From NCBI RefSeq assembly GCF_900102015.1, contig NZ_FNAT01000010.1, positions 52,653 to 116,652 of the forward strand: a stretch of 64,000 bases of DNA, read 5' to 3'. The notes beneath the pieces were generated by a model. It was given only the letters and a program-made list of their open reading frames with translations, had not been told where the DNA came from and searched no databases. The translations under genes were made by a program, and so were the position numbers. This document shows positions 56,754 to 64,000 of the stretch, in pieces. Within the stretch, counting starts at the first letter, position 1; every line of letters starts with the position of its first letter. Origin of the DNA: Limimaricola pyoseonensis (GTDB lineage: Bacteria > Pseudomonadota > Alphaproteobacteria > Rhodobacterales > Rhodobacteraceae).

Positions 56754-56909
56754 TCAGATCTCGGTCGCCTCGGCGATGGCGAGGGCGTCCTCAAGCTCTA
56801 CTCCGAGATAGCGCACCGTGCTGTCCATCTTGGCGTGCCCAAGGAGGAGCTGGACCGCCCGCAAATTCCCTGTCTTTCGATAGATCTGCGCGACATTGGT
56901 CCGACGCAT
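56754..56909 (-). pseudogene. Tyrosine recombinase (integrase) C-terminal remnant
   Basis: The last 51 codons of a minus-strand frame, MRRTNVAQIYRKTGNLRAV onward to LLGHAKMDSTVRYLGVELEDALAIAEATEI, match the C-terminal catalytic end of tyrosine integrases, with the box-II arginine, the LGH histidine and the RYLG tyrosine nucleophile. The HxxR histidine is replaced (ISMR) and nothing upstream resembles the rest of the enzyme, so the gene is truncated and inactive. It is probably the remains of the enzyme that inserted this island or a part of it. Confidence 0.8.
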
Positions 56910-57085
56910 CGAGATGCCATCCGACAAGGAGGCGCACTGGTGCAACGTGCCGATCATTCGGGGCGGCGATCCAGACAGTTTGGCTATTTTGTCGACCCTG
57001 TCCCGCAGGCGTATGATGCATGCATGCCCGCCGTCGTGCGGTCCGCCGATGGTGATGGCGTGGTCCTGAACAGGAGGACACTCCC

Positions 57086-57625
57086 ATGAAACTCTCACCA
57101 GTCATTCCGATCGTCAGCGCCTGTGCGCTGGTCGCCACGGCGGGCTGGGCGCAGACCGACGAGGTCACCGCCGAAGATCTCTTGCAGCGGCTCAAGGGTG
57201 TGGCACCCACCGACGTGCTGGAGAACGCAACGCTTCTGCATATCGGCGAGGATGGCGATATGCATACCGTGAAGGAGGGCAGCAACGGCTGGACATGCAT
57301 GTATCCCGGCGGCGATCCGATGTGCGCCGACGCCGAGGCGGTCAAATGGGCGCAGGCCTATATGGGTCAGGAAACGCCGCCAGACACGCTGGGCTTCGTC
57401 TACATGCTGCTCGGGGACGAGGGCGCCAGCAACGTCGATCCCTATGCCGAGGGTGAAACGGCGGACAACGCGTGGGTGCGGACCGGACCGCACGTGATGG
57501 TCGTGGGCTCAGGCGCGCAGCCACTTCTGGAAAGCTATCCGTCGGAGGTGCCGGAGGGCGCGATGCAGCCATGGGTGATGTGGCCGGACACGCCCTATGC
57601 GCATCTGATGATCCCGATCGAGTGA
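57086..57625 (+). CDS. Conserved secreted protein of unknown function
   Basis: 179 residues with a signal peptide (VSACALVATAGWAQ) and AGGAGG eight bases before ATG 57086. The mature part has a conserved pattern I recall from many proteobacterial unknowns: a Cys pair in GWTCMYPGGDPMCAD, then GFVYMLLGDEGASNVDPY, TGPHVMVVG and MWPDTPYAHLMIPIE. The two cysteines may form a disulfide. It is probably periplasmic. No reaction is known to me. Confidence 0.82.
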   Translation: MKLSPVIPIVSACALVATAGWAQTDEVTAEDLLQRLKGVAPTDVLENATLLHIGEDGDMHTVKEGSNGWTCMYPGGDPMCADAEAVKWAQAYMGQETPPDTLGFVYMLLGDEGASNVDPYAEGETADNAWVRTGPHVMVVGSGAQPLLESYPSEVPEGAMQPWVMWPDTPYAHLMIPIE

Positions 57626-57963
57626 GATCTACGGCCGCGGGGCGCAAGGGGCTCGCTATATAGGCGGGCCTCTTTCTCATGCATCGCCGGAGTAGCAGAA
57701 CATCCGCCTGAGCGAGTTGCAATCCGACCTGCTGCGCAGCAAGGCGGCGTTACCGCGTCCGGTCTGAAGCGACAAACGACGGCTTCTGCATCATCCAGCT
57801 CACCGATGGACCTGACGGTCCTTACCGCCCCTACAGCGAGGTTCAGCACGACGCCGACAATCGCCGACAGGGCGCAGGAAAGCACCAGTTGCCGCGCAGC
57901 TGCTCGATGTGGGAAGTCCGAAACAGATCTACAAAGGCCCGAGGGGCTTTCACCCTGGACGCC
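57626..57963. other. Non-coding interval between two convergent secreted-protein genes
   Basis: No gene recognised on either strand. Short frames exist but have no family pattern and no ribosome-binding site. The sequence looks like degraded coding DNA. TATATAGGCGGGCCT near 57656 is a mildly AT-rich spot just after the 57625 stop. Confidence 0.5.
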
Positions 57964-58359
57964 CTATTGCGTCTTGGATGTCTTGTCCGGCCTGAGGGCT
58001 GCGTTTGGAAGACCTGCGTCAACCCAACGCGTGATGATGTCGATCTCGGCTGATGGCAAGGTACGACTAAAAAATGGCATGCGCGGCAGAGTCCTGCCAT
58101 GGAGCCGTCGGATCAACTCGCTTCGCTCGGCGTCTCCCGGAATGAGGATCGCGCCTCTCGAACTGCCCGCCATGGCGGCTTCATAGCTGTCGAGACGAAG
58201 ACCCAGCGCCGCGCCATGCCCGGAGTGACACATGACGCAGCGCTCGTTGAAGATTTCGCTGACCATGTCCCAGTCGGGCAGCGGGTCGGCGGGATCGGCT
58301 GCAGCCTGACTTGTGATCGAACCGAGCATTAGAAGGGCTAAAGCACAATGCCATTTCAT
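57964..58359 (-). CDS. Periplasmic c-type cytochrome (planctomycete-type heme domain)
   Basis: 131 residues. A signal peptide (MKWHCALALLMLGSITSQAAA) is followed by one heme-binding motif CVMCH in FNERCVMCHSGHG, LRLDSYEAAMAG, and a methionine-containing RMPFF plus a C-terminal IITRWVDAGLP helix. These are typical of the short cytochrome domain used for electron transfer. ATG 58359 gives the best signal peptide; ATG 58374 is possible. The upstream sequence lacks a strong ribosome-binding site. Confidence 0.88.
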   Translation of the reverse strand: MKWHCALALLMLGSITSQAAADPADPLPDWDMVSEIFNERCVMCHSGHGAALGLRLDSYEAAMAGSSRGAILIPGDAERSELIRRLHGRTLPRMPFFSRTLPSAEIDIITRWVDAGLPNAALRPDKTSKTQ

Positions 58360-58606
58360 AGCGGGACCAATCATCAATTTCGACGACGCGATCTGACGCC
58401 TCTCATGCCTCTTCGGAACGCTGACAATATAGCAGACTGGCCCTCGCCAGCTGCCAAGAATTCGGAAGTGTCGAGCGCCGAGGCCGCCCGTCATTGAGCG
58501 CTGTTTGATGCCAAGAAGTCTGCGGGAATCGTCAGGACAGGAGTAGAATGCGCGCGGCGACCAACGACAGCAGTGTCGAGGGTGTGCCTTTTAGGAGGTA
58601 AGTGTC

Positions 58607-59185
58607 ATGACTGGAAGAATAGTATTCTCGTTAGTAGCAATGATGACACCGATTGCGTGCTGGGCCGCAGAGATCGACCTCGACGAACTACGCAGTGCGG
58701 TATCGAAGTATCAGGATGTGAACCAAGCCCTCGCGGATGGTTACATCAACCCAGACAATCACTGCGTCTCGGCGGAAGGGGAAGGCCTGCCTCCGGAACT
58801 CGGTGGCATGGGGATACACTTCATTCATCCGGAACTGCTCAAGATAACTGCGACCGAGCCGCGGGTCGATGGAAAGGGAACGCATACCGATTGGATGCGT
58901 CCCTCCGTCCTGATCTACGAACCGCAGGCGGACGGTTCACTCGAACTCGTCGGGGTCGAGAACCTCGTGTTCGAGGCCGCTTGGCGTGAATCGGGGAAGG
59001 AGGAGGAGCTAATGTTCAACGGCCGGAGTTGGGACCATATGGCCGATGACCCATCAACACCGGGGGACGAGGCCCATGGTTTCTCACCTCACTACGATCA
59101 GCATGTGTGGCTGTTTCGAGAGAATCCCATGGGGAATCTGATGCCGTTTAATCCGGCCGTAACCTGTGAGCACCATAAGCATTAG
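58607..59185 (+). CDS. Conserved secreted protein of unknown function
   Basis: 192 residues, AGGAGG before ATG 58607, and a signal peptide ending CWAAE. The mature protein has GMGIHFIHPELL, PSVLIYEPQADGSLELVGVE, FSPHYDQHVWLF and the ending FNPAVTCEHHKH, which is rich in histidine at the end. This pattern occurs in other bacterial unknowns. Metal binding by the His/Cys tail is possible but unproven. Confidence 0.8.
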   Translation: MTGRIVFSLVAMMTPIACWAAEIDLDELRSAVSKYQDVNQALADGYINPDNHCVSAEGEGLPPELGGMGIHFIHPELLKITATEPRVDGKGTHTDWMRPSVLIYEPQADGSLELVGVENLVFEAAWRESGKEEELMFNGRSWDHMADDPSTPGDEAHGFSPHYDQHVWLFRENPMGNLMPFNPAVTCEHHKH

Positions 59186-59584
59186 ACTGAGGTAAATTAC
59201 CTGCATCGTGCGGAGATGACGGTCGATGCTCCACTGCGTATCAGAGCCTCGACCGTCATTCCGGATGGATGGTTGAGTGGCCCTCTTTCGCGCAGAAATG
59301 GTATGGCGGATCGTTGCTGCGGGACAGATGGACGGCCGCTTTGAACCCCGAGCTACCCCGGTTCACCCAGGCGATAAACTGACATTCGCAACCTCCCCGA
59401 CCTGGTAGCTTCGTTCAGAGATCGGAGCGACGGTATTCCGCTCGAACATTCGCGAACTGACTGCTGCTTACAAATGGAAAAGGCATCTGCGAATTACGGG
59501 GCTATTGGTGCCTCCGAATTTGATCGGCAACCGGGAAGCGCGCATGATGGGCGGTGCCAACAGCTCCATGTGAAGGCGCTCGAC
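59186..59584. other. Gap containing an IS3-type orfA fragment
   Basis: No complete gene. It holds the relic at 59381-59473. GTCGATGCTCCACTGCGTATCAGAGCCTCGACCGTCAT at about 59222-59258 contains a CGGTCGA/TCGACCG inverted repeat that may terminate the preceding gene. Confidence 0.5.
59381..59473 (-). pseudogene. IS3-family transposase OrfA fragment (copy B)
   Basis: On the minus strand this reads VSSSQFANVRAEYRR and, in another frame, NTVAPISERSYQVGEVANV. It aligns with the fragment at 53322-53408 (KQITEQSFQVKEVEN) and with IS3 OrfA N-termini. It contains stops and a frame change, and no OrfB follows. Confidence 0.5.
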
Positions 59585-60628
59585 ATGTCGTGTCACTCCT
59601 TTTCCATCGGCCGGCTGGGCCCAGTGGTCGTGGCGATCAGCCTAACTTCAGCTGCGGCGTCTGCCGACGAGGACATTCTACGCTGGCGTATGAACAGCCT
59701 GCTCTACCCGAAGCTGTTCGGCGAGGCTGGGTCCTATTTCGCGGCCGAGGTGGAGCGCCGGACCGGGGGCAGCTTCCTCATCGAGGTGCAGGACCGGATG
59801 GTTCTCGACCAGGATAGCTTCGGCGCGCTCGAGGCTGGGCTGATCGACGCGGTCTGGGGGTCGGCCGGCCACCATCACCGCGAGGACCCAGCGCTCGCGA
59901 TCTTCAGCGGCTTTCCTTTCGGGCCGGACCCTGAGGGCTTTACCGCCTGGATGCGCGAAGGGGGCGGGGCCGAGGCGCTTGACGCGATCTATGCGCGCCA
60001 TGCTCTTAAAAGCTTCTATTGCGGCGTGCTGCCGGCCGAGGGCGGCGGCTGGTTCCGCGCACCTGTCGAAACGGTCGCCGATCTCGATGGGCTGCCCATG
60101 CGCGCCTTCGGCTACGGCGCGCTGACGCTCAGGGCGCTCGGCGTCGTGCCCTACGAGTTGCCGGCTGCCGACATCCGCCCGGCGCTGGAAACCGGGCTGG
60201 TCGCTGCGGCAGAGTTTTCGTTGCCGTCGATCGACGCCGATCTCGGCCTGCACGAGGCGGCGGGGCATCTTTATTTGCCCGGCTGGCAACAGCCGGCCAC
60301 CTCGCTTGAACTGCTGATGCCTCGGCGCAGATGGACCGCACTTTCGTATGACCACCGATCCGCGATCGAAGCTGCCTGCGTGACAACACTCACATGGTCG
60401 CTCGAGACGGCGCAGCCTCAGCAGGTGGCGGCACTGGAGCGGTTCCGCAACGAGGGGGTCATGATACATGATTGGCCCGAAGAGATCCTTGCAAGGCTGC
60501 GAGAGGCTTGGGCGGAGGTGATCGCCGAGGAGACCGTCCGCGATCCGCTACTTGCCGCGGCTTGGGAAAGCTATCTGAGCCATGTCGAGAGCCGCGGCGC
60601 CGCCTCGGCGCAGGGCTACATCGATTAG
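59585..60628 (+). CDS. DctP-like TRAP-type substrate-binding protein (orphan)
   Basis: 347 residues with a signal peptide (VVVAISLTSAAASA) and the DctP-family layout: LRWRMNSLLYPKLFGEAGSYF, VQDRMVLDQDSFGALEAGLID, LDGLPMRAFGYGALTLRALG (the conserved arginine region) and a C-terminal helical part. It would bind an organic acid in the periplasm. No DctQ/DctM membrane genes are nearby, so it is either an orphan binding protein or a sensor for the divergent regulator. ATG 59585 has AAGG eight bases upstream. Confidence 0.82.
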   Translation: MSCHSFSIGRLGPVVVAISLTSAAASADEDILRWRMNSLLYPKLFGEAGSYFAAEVERRTGGSFLIEVQDRMVLDQDSFGALEAGLIDAVWGSAGHHHREDPALAIFSGFPFGPDPEGFTAWMREGGGAEALDAIYARHALKSFYCGVLPAEGGGWFRAPVETVADLDGLPMRAFGYGALTLRALGVVPYELPAADIRPALETGLVAAAEFSLPSIDADLGLHEAAGHLYLPGWQQPATSLELLMPRRRWTALSYDHRSAIEAACVTTLTWSLETAQPQQVAALERFRNEGVMIHDWPEEILARLREAWAEVIAEETVRDPLLAAAWESYLSHVESRGAASAQGYID

Positions 60629-60635
60629 GGCCCCA

Positions 60636-61853
60636 TCAGTCAGGCAGCCCAGCCCGCCGAAGCCCGTCGAGGAACCGCTCTCGGCTGTCGTGATCCGACC
60701 ATCCGTCGAGCGACTGCGCCACCGCGGCGATGCTGCGCTCCGGGCGGCGACCCTCGGCGGCCTGAATGATCGCAGCCGCCTCATCGGTGCGGCCTGCCTG
60801 CGCGAGGCTCGACGCCAGCAGCCAGCCAGGCCACCAGCGCGTGCCGGTGAAGGTGCCAGCGCCGTGGAGCGCACCGAAAGCTTCCGCCGCACGGGCCGGC
60901 TCCCCCGCGACGAGATAGCTCAGCCCGGCCACCTGCCGATACCACCCTGGCGGGGTCGGATCGAGATGCAACGCCCGTTCTATATGGCGCACAGCCTCGG
61001 CGCCATGGCCGGACAACGCCAGCACATGTGCCAGCACGGCGAGGTTGTCGGTCTCACCGGGTTCGATTGTCACCGCCGCCCGCGCATTGGCCAGCGCGTC
61101 GACCGGCGAGCGCATCTCGGGAAAGGGGGAAAGCAATCGCATTTCGGCCAGCAACCGGTGCGCGTCCGAACCGCCTCCTCGGGCTACGGCACGCTCTATC
61201 ATGTCGATAGCCCGCGCCATCTCGCGGCGGCCCCCGCCCCATGCGAGATGTTGCACTTCGAGCCAGTAGGTCAGGCCGAGGTCGGCCCAAGCCTTCGCGT
61301 CGTCAGGATCAGTTGCGACTGCTGTCTGAAGCAACGCGCGCGCCTGCTCGTTGGTCTCCCGCCTCTGCCAGTCCCGCCCGTCGAGCAGCGCCTCGGCCGC
61401 CATGGCCCGGTCCGAAGTCGCTGGAGGGACATCCGGTTCGGCAGGCTTCGTCAGCCATCCCAGACCCGCAAAAACGACTACTACGACGGCGGCTGCGCCG
61501 AACTGAACCGTGCGCTGTGGCCGGTCCTTAGGCGGCGCACTCCCTTTCTCCTCCTCGAGCACGTAGCCACGCCGGGGAACTGTGCGCAGCAGCGCGGCGC
61601 CGCGCGGCCCCAGAGCGCGCCTGATGTCGCTGATGCATTGTGCCAGGGAGTCGTCTGACACGATCACGTCCGGCCATGCGTCGCGCAGAAGATCGTCCCT
61701 GGCCACCAGCTCCCCGCGCCGCGCCAGCAGTAGTTCAAGGACTCGAAAGGATTTAGCGCGCAGAACCCGCTCGGCGCCGCTCCCATCCTCGAGCCGACCG
61801 CGCCTGGGGTTCAGCACGACGTCGCCGATCCGAATGATCTCGCATTCCTCCAC
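60636..61853 (-). CDS. CadC-like regulator: OmpR-type winged helix, one TM helix, periplasmic TPR domain
   Basis: 405 residues. An N-terminal winged-helix DNA-binding domain (about 25-103, VLELLLARRGELVARDDLL, RTVPRRGYVL) is followed by a single membrane helix (about 118-134) and a periplasmic TPR-like domain (about 150-390). It thus couples an envelope signal to transcription without a kinase. It is divergent from the DUF6647 gene across 130 bases carrying 11-base-spaced repeats, its likely operator, and it converges on the TRAP-type protein gene. Confidence 0.9.
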   Translation of the reverse strand: MEECEIIRIGDVVLNPRRGRLEDGSGAERVLRAKSFRVLELLLARRGELVARDDLLRDAWPDVIVSDDSLAQCISDIRRALGPRGAALLRTVPRRGYVLEEEKGSAPPKDRPQRTVQFGAAAVVVVVFAGLGWLTKPAEPDVPPATSDRAMAAEALLDGRDWQRRETNEQARALLQTAVATDPDDAKAWADLGLTYWLEVQHLAWGGGRREMARAIDMIERAVARGGGSDAHRLLAEMRLLSPFPEMRSPVDALANARAAVTIEPGETDNLAVLAHVLALSGHGAEAVRHIERALHLDPTPPGWYRQVAGLSYLVAGEPARAAEAFGALHGAGTFTGTRWWPGWLLASSLAQAGRTDEAAAIIQAAEGRRPERSIAAVAQSLDGWSDHDSRERFLDGLRRAGLPD

Positions 61854-61891
61854 GACGATGACCCGGTGCTGGACCTACCGATTTTAGCACG

Positions 61892-61924
61892 ATTTCAGGC
61901 TTTCTTCAGGCCGTTTTCAGGACT
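61892..61924. promoter_or_regulatory. Tandem 11-base direct repeats, probable OmpR/PhoB-type operator
   Basis: Three units, ATTTCAGGCTT (61892-61902), TCTTCAGGCCG (61903-61913) and TTTTCAGGACT (61914-61924), share TTCAGG at exactly 11-base spacing. A degenerate unit ATTTTAGCACG precedes them at 61881. Winged-helix OmpR-family regulators bind head-to-tail on such repeats. The site lies between the divergent regulator (start 61853) and the DUF6647 gene (start 61983). Confidence 0.75.
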
Positions 61925-61982
61925 TCGGCCCAGCCACGACTGAAGCTTCGGGGGACACCATCACGGCCTTGGGAGGGTCATC

Positions 61983-62504
61983 ATGCGCCGCTCCGCGCCT
62001 TACATCACCACGCTTGTCTTGGGCCTCTCAACCATGACTGCAGCACCGTTGCCCGCCACCGCGCAGGAGGGTCGGATGCGCGATGCACCGTCGCTTCTCG
62101 ACACCCTCGCGCTGTGGCTTGAGGCCAATTTTGACCTGCCGCGCGCAGCCCGTGATCCACGTCTCGTCACACTGCCCAGCTCGGAACTGGTCGCGATGCG
62201 CTATGGCGTCGGAGCAAGCGTCGCTCCCGACCGGGTGGTCGCGCTCTATGAGGAGACCACCGGCACCATCTATCTCTCCGACGGCTGGACCGGCCACAGC
62301 CCGGCGGAGCTGTCGATCTTGGTTCACGAGTTGGTTCATCACATGCAGGCCATGGCCGGGCACCGCTTTGCTTGCCCGGCCGCGCGCGAGCGACTGGCCT
62401 ATCGGGCCCAGGACGCTTGGCTCGCCCTATTCGGCGAGGATCTGGAGACGGCCTTCAACCTCGATCCAGCGATGCTGCTGGTCGGCACAGTCTGCACCCA
62501 TTGA
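61983..62504 (+). CDS. Secreted HExxH-containing protein (DUF6647-like)
   Basis: 173 residues. A signal peptide (TMTAAPLPATAQ) precedes a compact domain centred on the metallopeptidase-type motif LVHELVHHMQ (about residues 116-125). TGTIYLSDGW lies upstream and a Cys pair (FACPAA, GTVCTH) could form a disulfide. It is either a zinc peptidase or an inactive relative. The divergent regulator and operator suggest envelope-signal control. GGGAGGG lies seven bases before the ATG. Confidence 0.82.
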   Translation: MRRSAPYITTLVLGLSTMTAAPLPATAQEGRMRDAPSLLDTLALWLEANFDLPRAARDPRLVTLPSSELVAMRYGVGASVAPDRVVALYEETTGTIYLSDGWTGHSPAELSILVHELVHHMQAMAGHRFACPAARERLAYRAQDAWLALFGEDLETAFNLDPAMLLVGTVCTH

Positions 62505-62559
62505 TAGCCCCGGCATTGCCGGAGGTGAAACTTGAGCCCCATCCGCGAAAGGAACCATC

Positions 62560-62997
62560 ATGTTGGGACTTCAACACCACCCTTGGACATCATTCGCCCT
62601 CGGTCTCTTCGCTGGTCTCGTAGCCATTGCCGGTGGGTCCGGTCTTGCGCAGATGTCGGGCCCGACCGAGCATGCCGGCCTGACGGTAGACCTGTTGGCC
62701 GAGTTGTCTCCTCAGACCATGGAAGCCACCATTGGCCTTGCGGGCTACAGCATGCGCATGCGTGCCGTCGAGATCGCTCCCGGCGGCCAGATCGCCGAGC
62801 ATAGTCATGCCGACCGCCCGGGCATCGTCACGGTGATCGACGGCATCTGGGTCGAAGGTCAACCCTCGGGCGAACGCAGCTTCGATGCCGCCTCGCTGGG
62901 CACGTTCCCCGAGACCGAGGAGACAGTGCATTGGGTCTACAACCGCACCGATGCCCCGGCCACCGCGTTGGTCTGCGACATCGCCAAGGTCGAGTAG
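62560..62997 (+). CDS. Exported cupin-domain protein
   Basis: 145 residues. An N-terminal hydrophobic segment (SFALGLFAGLVAIAGGSGLAQ) acts as signal or anchor, then comes a single cupin with the metal motif EHSHADRPGIVTVIDGIW and a second-motif TVHWVYN histidine. AAGGA precedes ATG 62560. It lies 55 bases after the DUF6647 gene and probably shares its promoter. Confidence 0.87.
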   Translation: MLGLQHHPWTSFALGLFAGLVAIAGGSGLAQMSGPTEHAGLTVDLLAELSPQTMEATIGLAGYSMRMRAVEIAPGGQIAEHSHADRPGIVTVIDGIWVEGQPSGERSFDAASLGTFPETEETVHWVYNRTDAPATALVCDIAKVE

Positions 62998-63645
62998 GGC
63001 TCTCGGCCGGCCCCCGTCAAAAGGGTGGTGGTTCTCGCTGGGGCCACTCACTTACGCGTTCGCCGGGACCCCTCCAAGCTTACACATACGTCCAACTTGG
63101 CTGCCCTCGGGGAGACCATGACGCCTCCTGTTCAGCAAGCTGTCGATACGACTGAATGTCGGGGCGCCGGCGCGTCGGCAGCGGGCAACGCAGCCGCTGC
63201 CGTATCCCCCAACAGTCCGCCCCGGCCGATCTCGTTTATTGCCCACATCATGGATGCGGGGTGCCGTTTCATCGGGCTCATGGCTTGCTGGGCGCAGCAA
63301 CCGGATCGATAGCCGCAATCTCCATCTCTGCCAGTTCGTGCAAGCCGCCACTGACGATAACGATGATCGAGGGAATACCCAGATCGGCGCGCAAGACTAC
63401 CGCGGCTTCGGCGCCGCTCCACTGTTTGACCAGGTGCCGGCCGACGAAGGCTTTGCAGCAGTTCTGCCACCTCTCAAAGCAGACGTTCGCGGCTGGGTTG
63501 CCGAGTGACGGCTTTGGGCCGTTTGCGGCCCTCAGTAGGGAACAGCGGAACAGCGCTTCGAGGCGAGCAGGTCCGAGCGCCCTGCCCTGTGGTCCTGAAA
63601 CGCAGAAAACCTCCCGAGGGCTTGTCTGGATCTCTGTCAGATTAC
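62998..63645. other. Right island border, mostly non-coding decay
   Basis: About 650 bases without an intact gene. It contains the response-regulator-like relic at 63278-63409, a copy of the CGGCTTTGGGCCGT hairpin unit (63509-63531, GGGCCG-TTTG-CGGCCC) and the approach to the tRNA-fMet 3' end. No integrase is present next to the tRNA, where one would be expected in an intact island. Confidence 0.6.
63278..63409 (-). pseudogene. Possible response-regulator receiver-domain fragment
   Basis: The minus strand reads EAAVVLRADLGIPSIIVIVS, followed by about 20 residues and SKP at a stop. This resembles the second half of a receiver domain (D-GIxAAxxLRxxLGIPSIFVTA...GFLxKPF) but has a shortened end. 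There is no start and no upstream phosphorylation site. Treat as a weak match. Confidence 0.3.
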
Positions 63646-63647
63646 GT

Positions 63648-63724
<77 letters not shown>

Positions 63725-63813
63725 CCATGTTGCGTGGCCCCTGGCCCCTGTGGGGGTTTTGGAGGGCCGCGCCTTGTCATCGTATCAGAGAGAAGGGGCG
63801 ATGTTTCTTTCTA

Positions 63814-63931
63814 GGTCTGGCGGTGACTTACTCTCCCACGTCTTGAGACGCAGTACCATCAGCGCAACGGCGCTTAACGGCCGAGTTCGGAATGGGATCG
63901 GGTGTTTCGCTCGTGCTATGGCCACCAGACC
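63814..63931 (-). rRNA. rrf: 5S ribosomal RNA
   Basis: About 118 bases. The ends GGTCTGGTGG and CCGCCAGACC pair to form helix I, and the interior carries the conserved CCGATCCCATTCCGAACTCG and GATGGTACTGCG. Ends are approximate by a base or two. The remaining 69 bases to the window edge are the 5S-23S spacer; 23S lies outside. Confidence 0.95.
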
Positions 63932-64000
63932 GAGGAAGAAACATCTGTTCGGTGGCCGACCGCCCGGGGGCGGCCTCGCGGCCATCGAGATTTCCAAGTC

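Noticed and set aside
61983..62504. Calling the HELVHH protein a confirmed protease
   Set aside because: The HExxH motif is present but no third metal ligand could be assigned, so peptidase activity is left open.
63052..63470. Overlapping minus-strand frames at the right island edge
   Set aside because: They disagree in frame with the only protein-like pattern there (63278-63409) and have no start signals; treated as decayed DNA.

Overview
The window is high-GC alphaproteobacterial DNA, most probably from Rhodobacterales (Paracoccaceae/Roseobacteraceae). The evidence is the gene order (uvrC-pgsA-moaD-moaE, phaA-patatin-phaB, greA next to ETF-ubiquinone oxidoreductase), frequent 1- or 4-base stop/start overlaps, and an rRNA operon that ends 5S then initiator tRNA.

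Positions 1-23000 are core chromosome: amino-acid export (azlC), molybdenum cofactor (mobA, moaD, moaE), greA, ETF-QO, a large TPR protein, ispE and a polyprenyl diphosphate synthase, the phaA/phaB polyhydroxybutyrate precursor enzymes with a patatin-like hydrolase between them, an EAL protein, pgsA, uvrC, a pteridine-reductase-like SDR, a Ca2+/Na+ exchanger, an S49 peptidase and an ABC-2 exporter.

Positions 23000-49600 are a surface-polysaccharide locus. It has a priming sugar transferase, glycosyltransferases of several families, a Wzx-type flippase, a Wzy-type polymerase, a Wzz-type chain-length protein, a separate CpsD-type ATPase and a secreted glycosidase-like RTX protein. Inside it lies an assembly line: a type I PKS (KS-AT-KR-DH-ACP-TE), a GT2 glycosyltransferase, an NRPS-like protein (formyltransferase, half condensation domain, adenylation domain split by a luciferase-like monooxygenase, carrier) and a phosphopantetheinyl transferase. 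The last four are joined by overlapping stop and start codons. The arrangement suggests a small formyl-aminoacyl/ketide-derived acid made together with, and perhaps attached to, the polysaccharide or a glycolipid. This is the most interesting part of the window.

Positions 50720-63665 are a genomic island. A 20-base direct repeat at 50720-50739 matches 63646-63665, which covers the 3' end of the initiator tRNA gene. Base composition and codon use inside look less GC-extreme than in the flanks. The island carries an integrase remnant, IS3-family transposase remnants, a self-contained ECF41 sigma-factor module (peroxidase-like partner plus a promoter matching the group consensus), two cupins, a MscS channel, a hemerythrin-like protein, a c-type cytochrome, an orphan TRAP-type binding protein, secreted unknown proteins, and an OmpR-type winged-helix/TPR regulator divergent from a metallopeptidase-like gene across 11-base-spaced direct repeats.

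The right end (63648-64000) is the end of an rRNA operon on the minus strand: tRNA-fMet and 5S rRNA.
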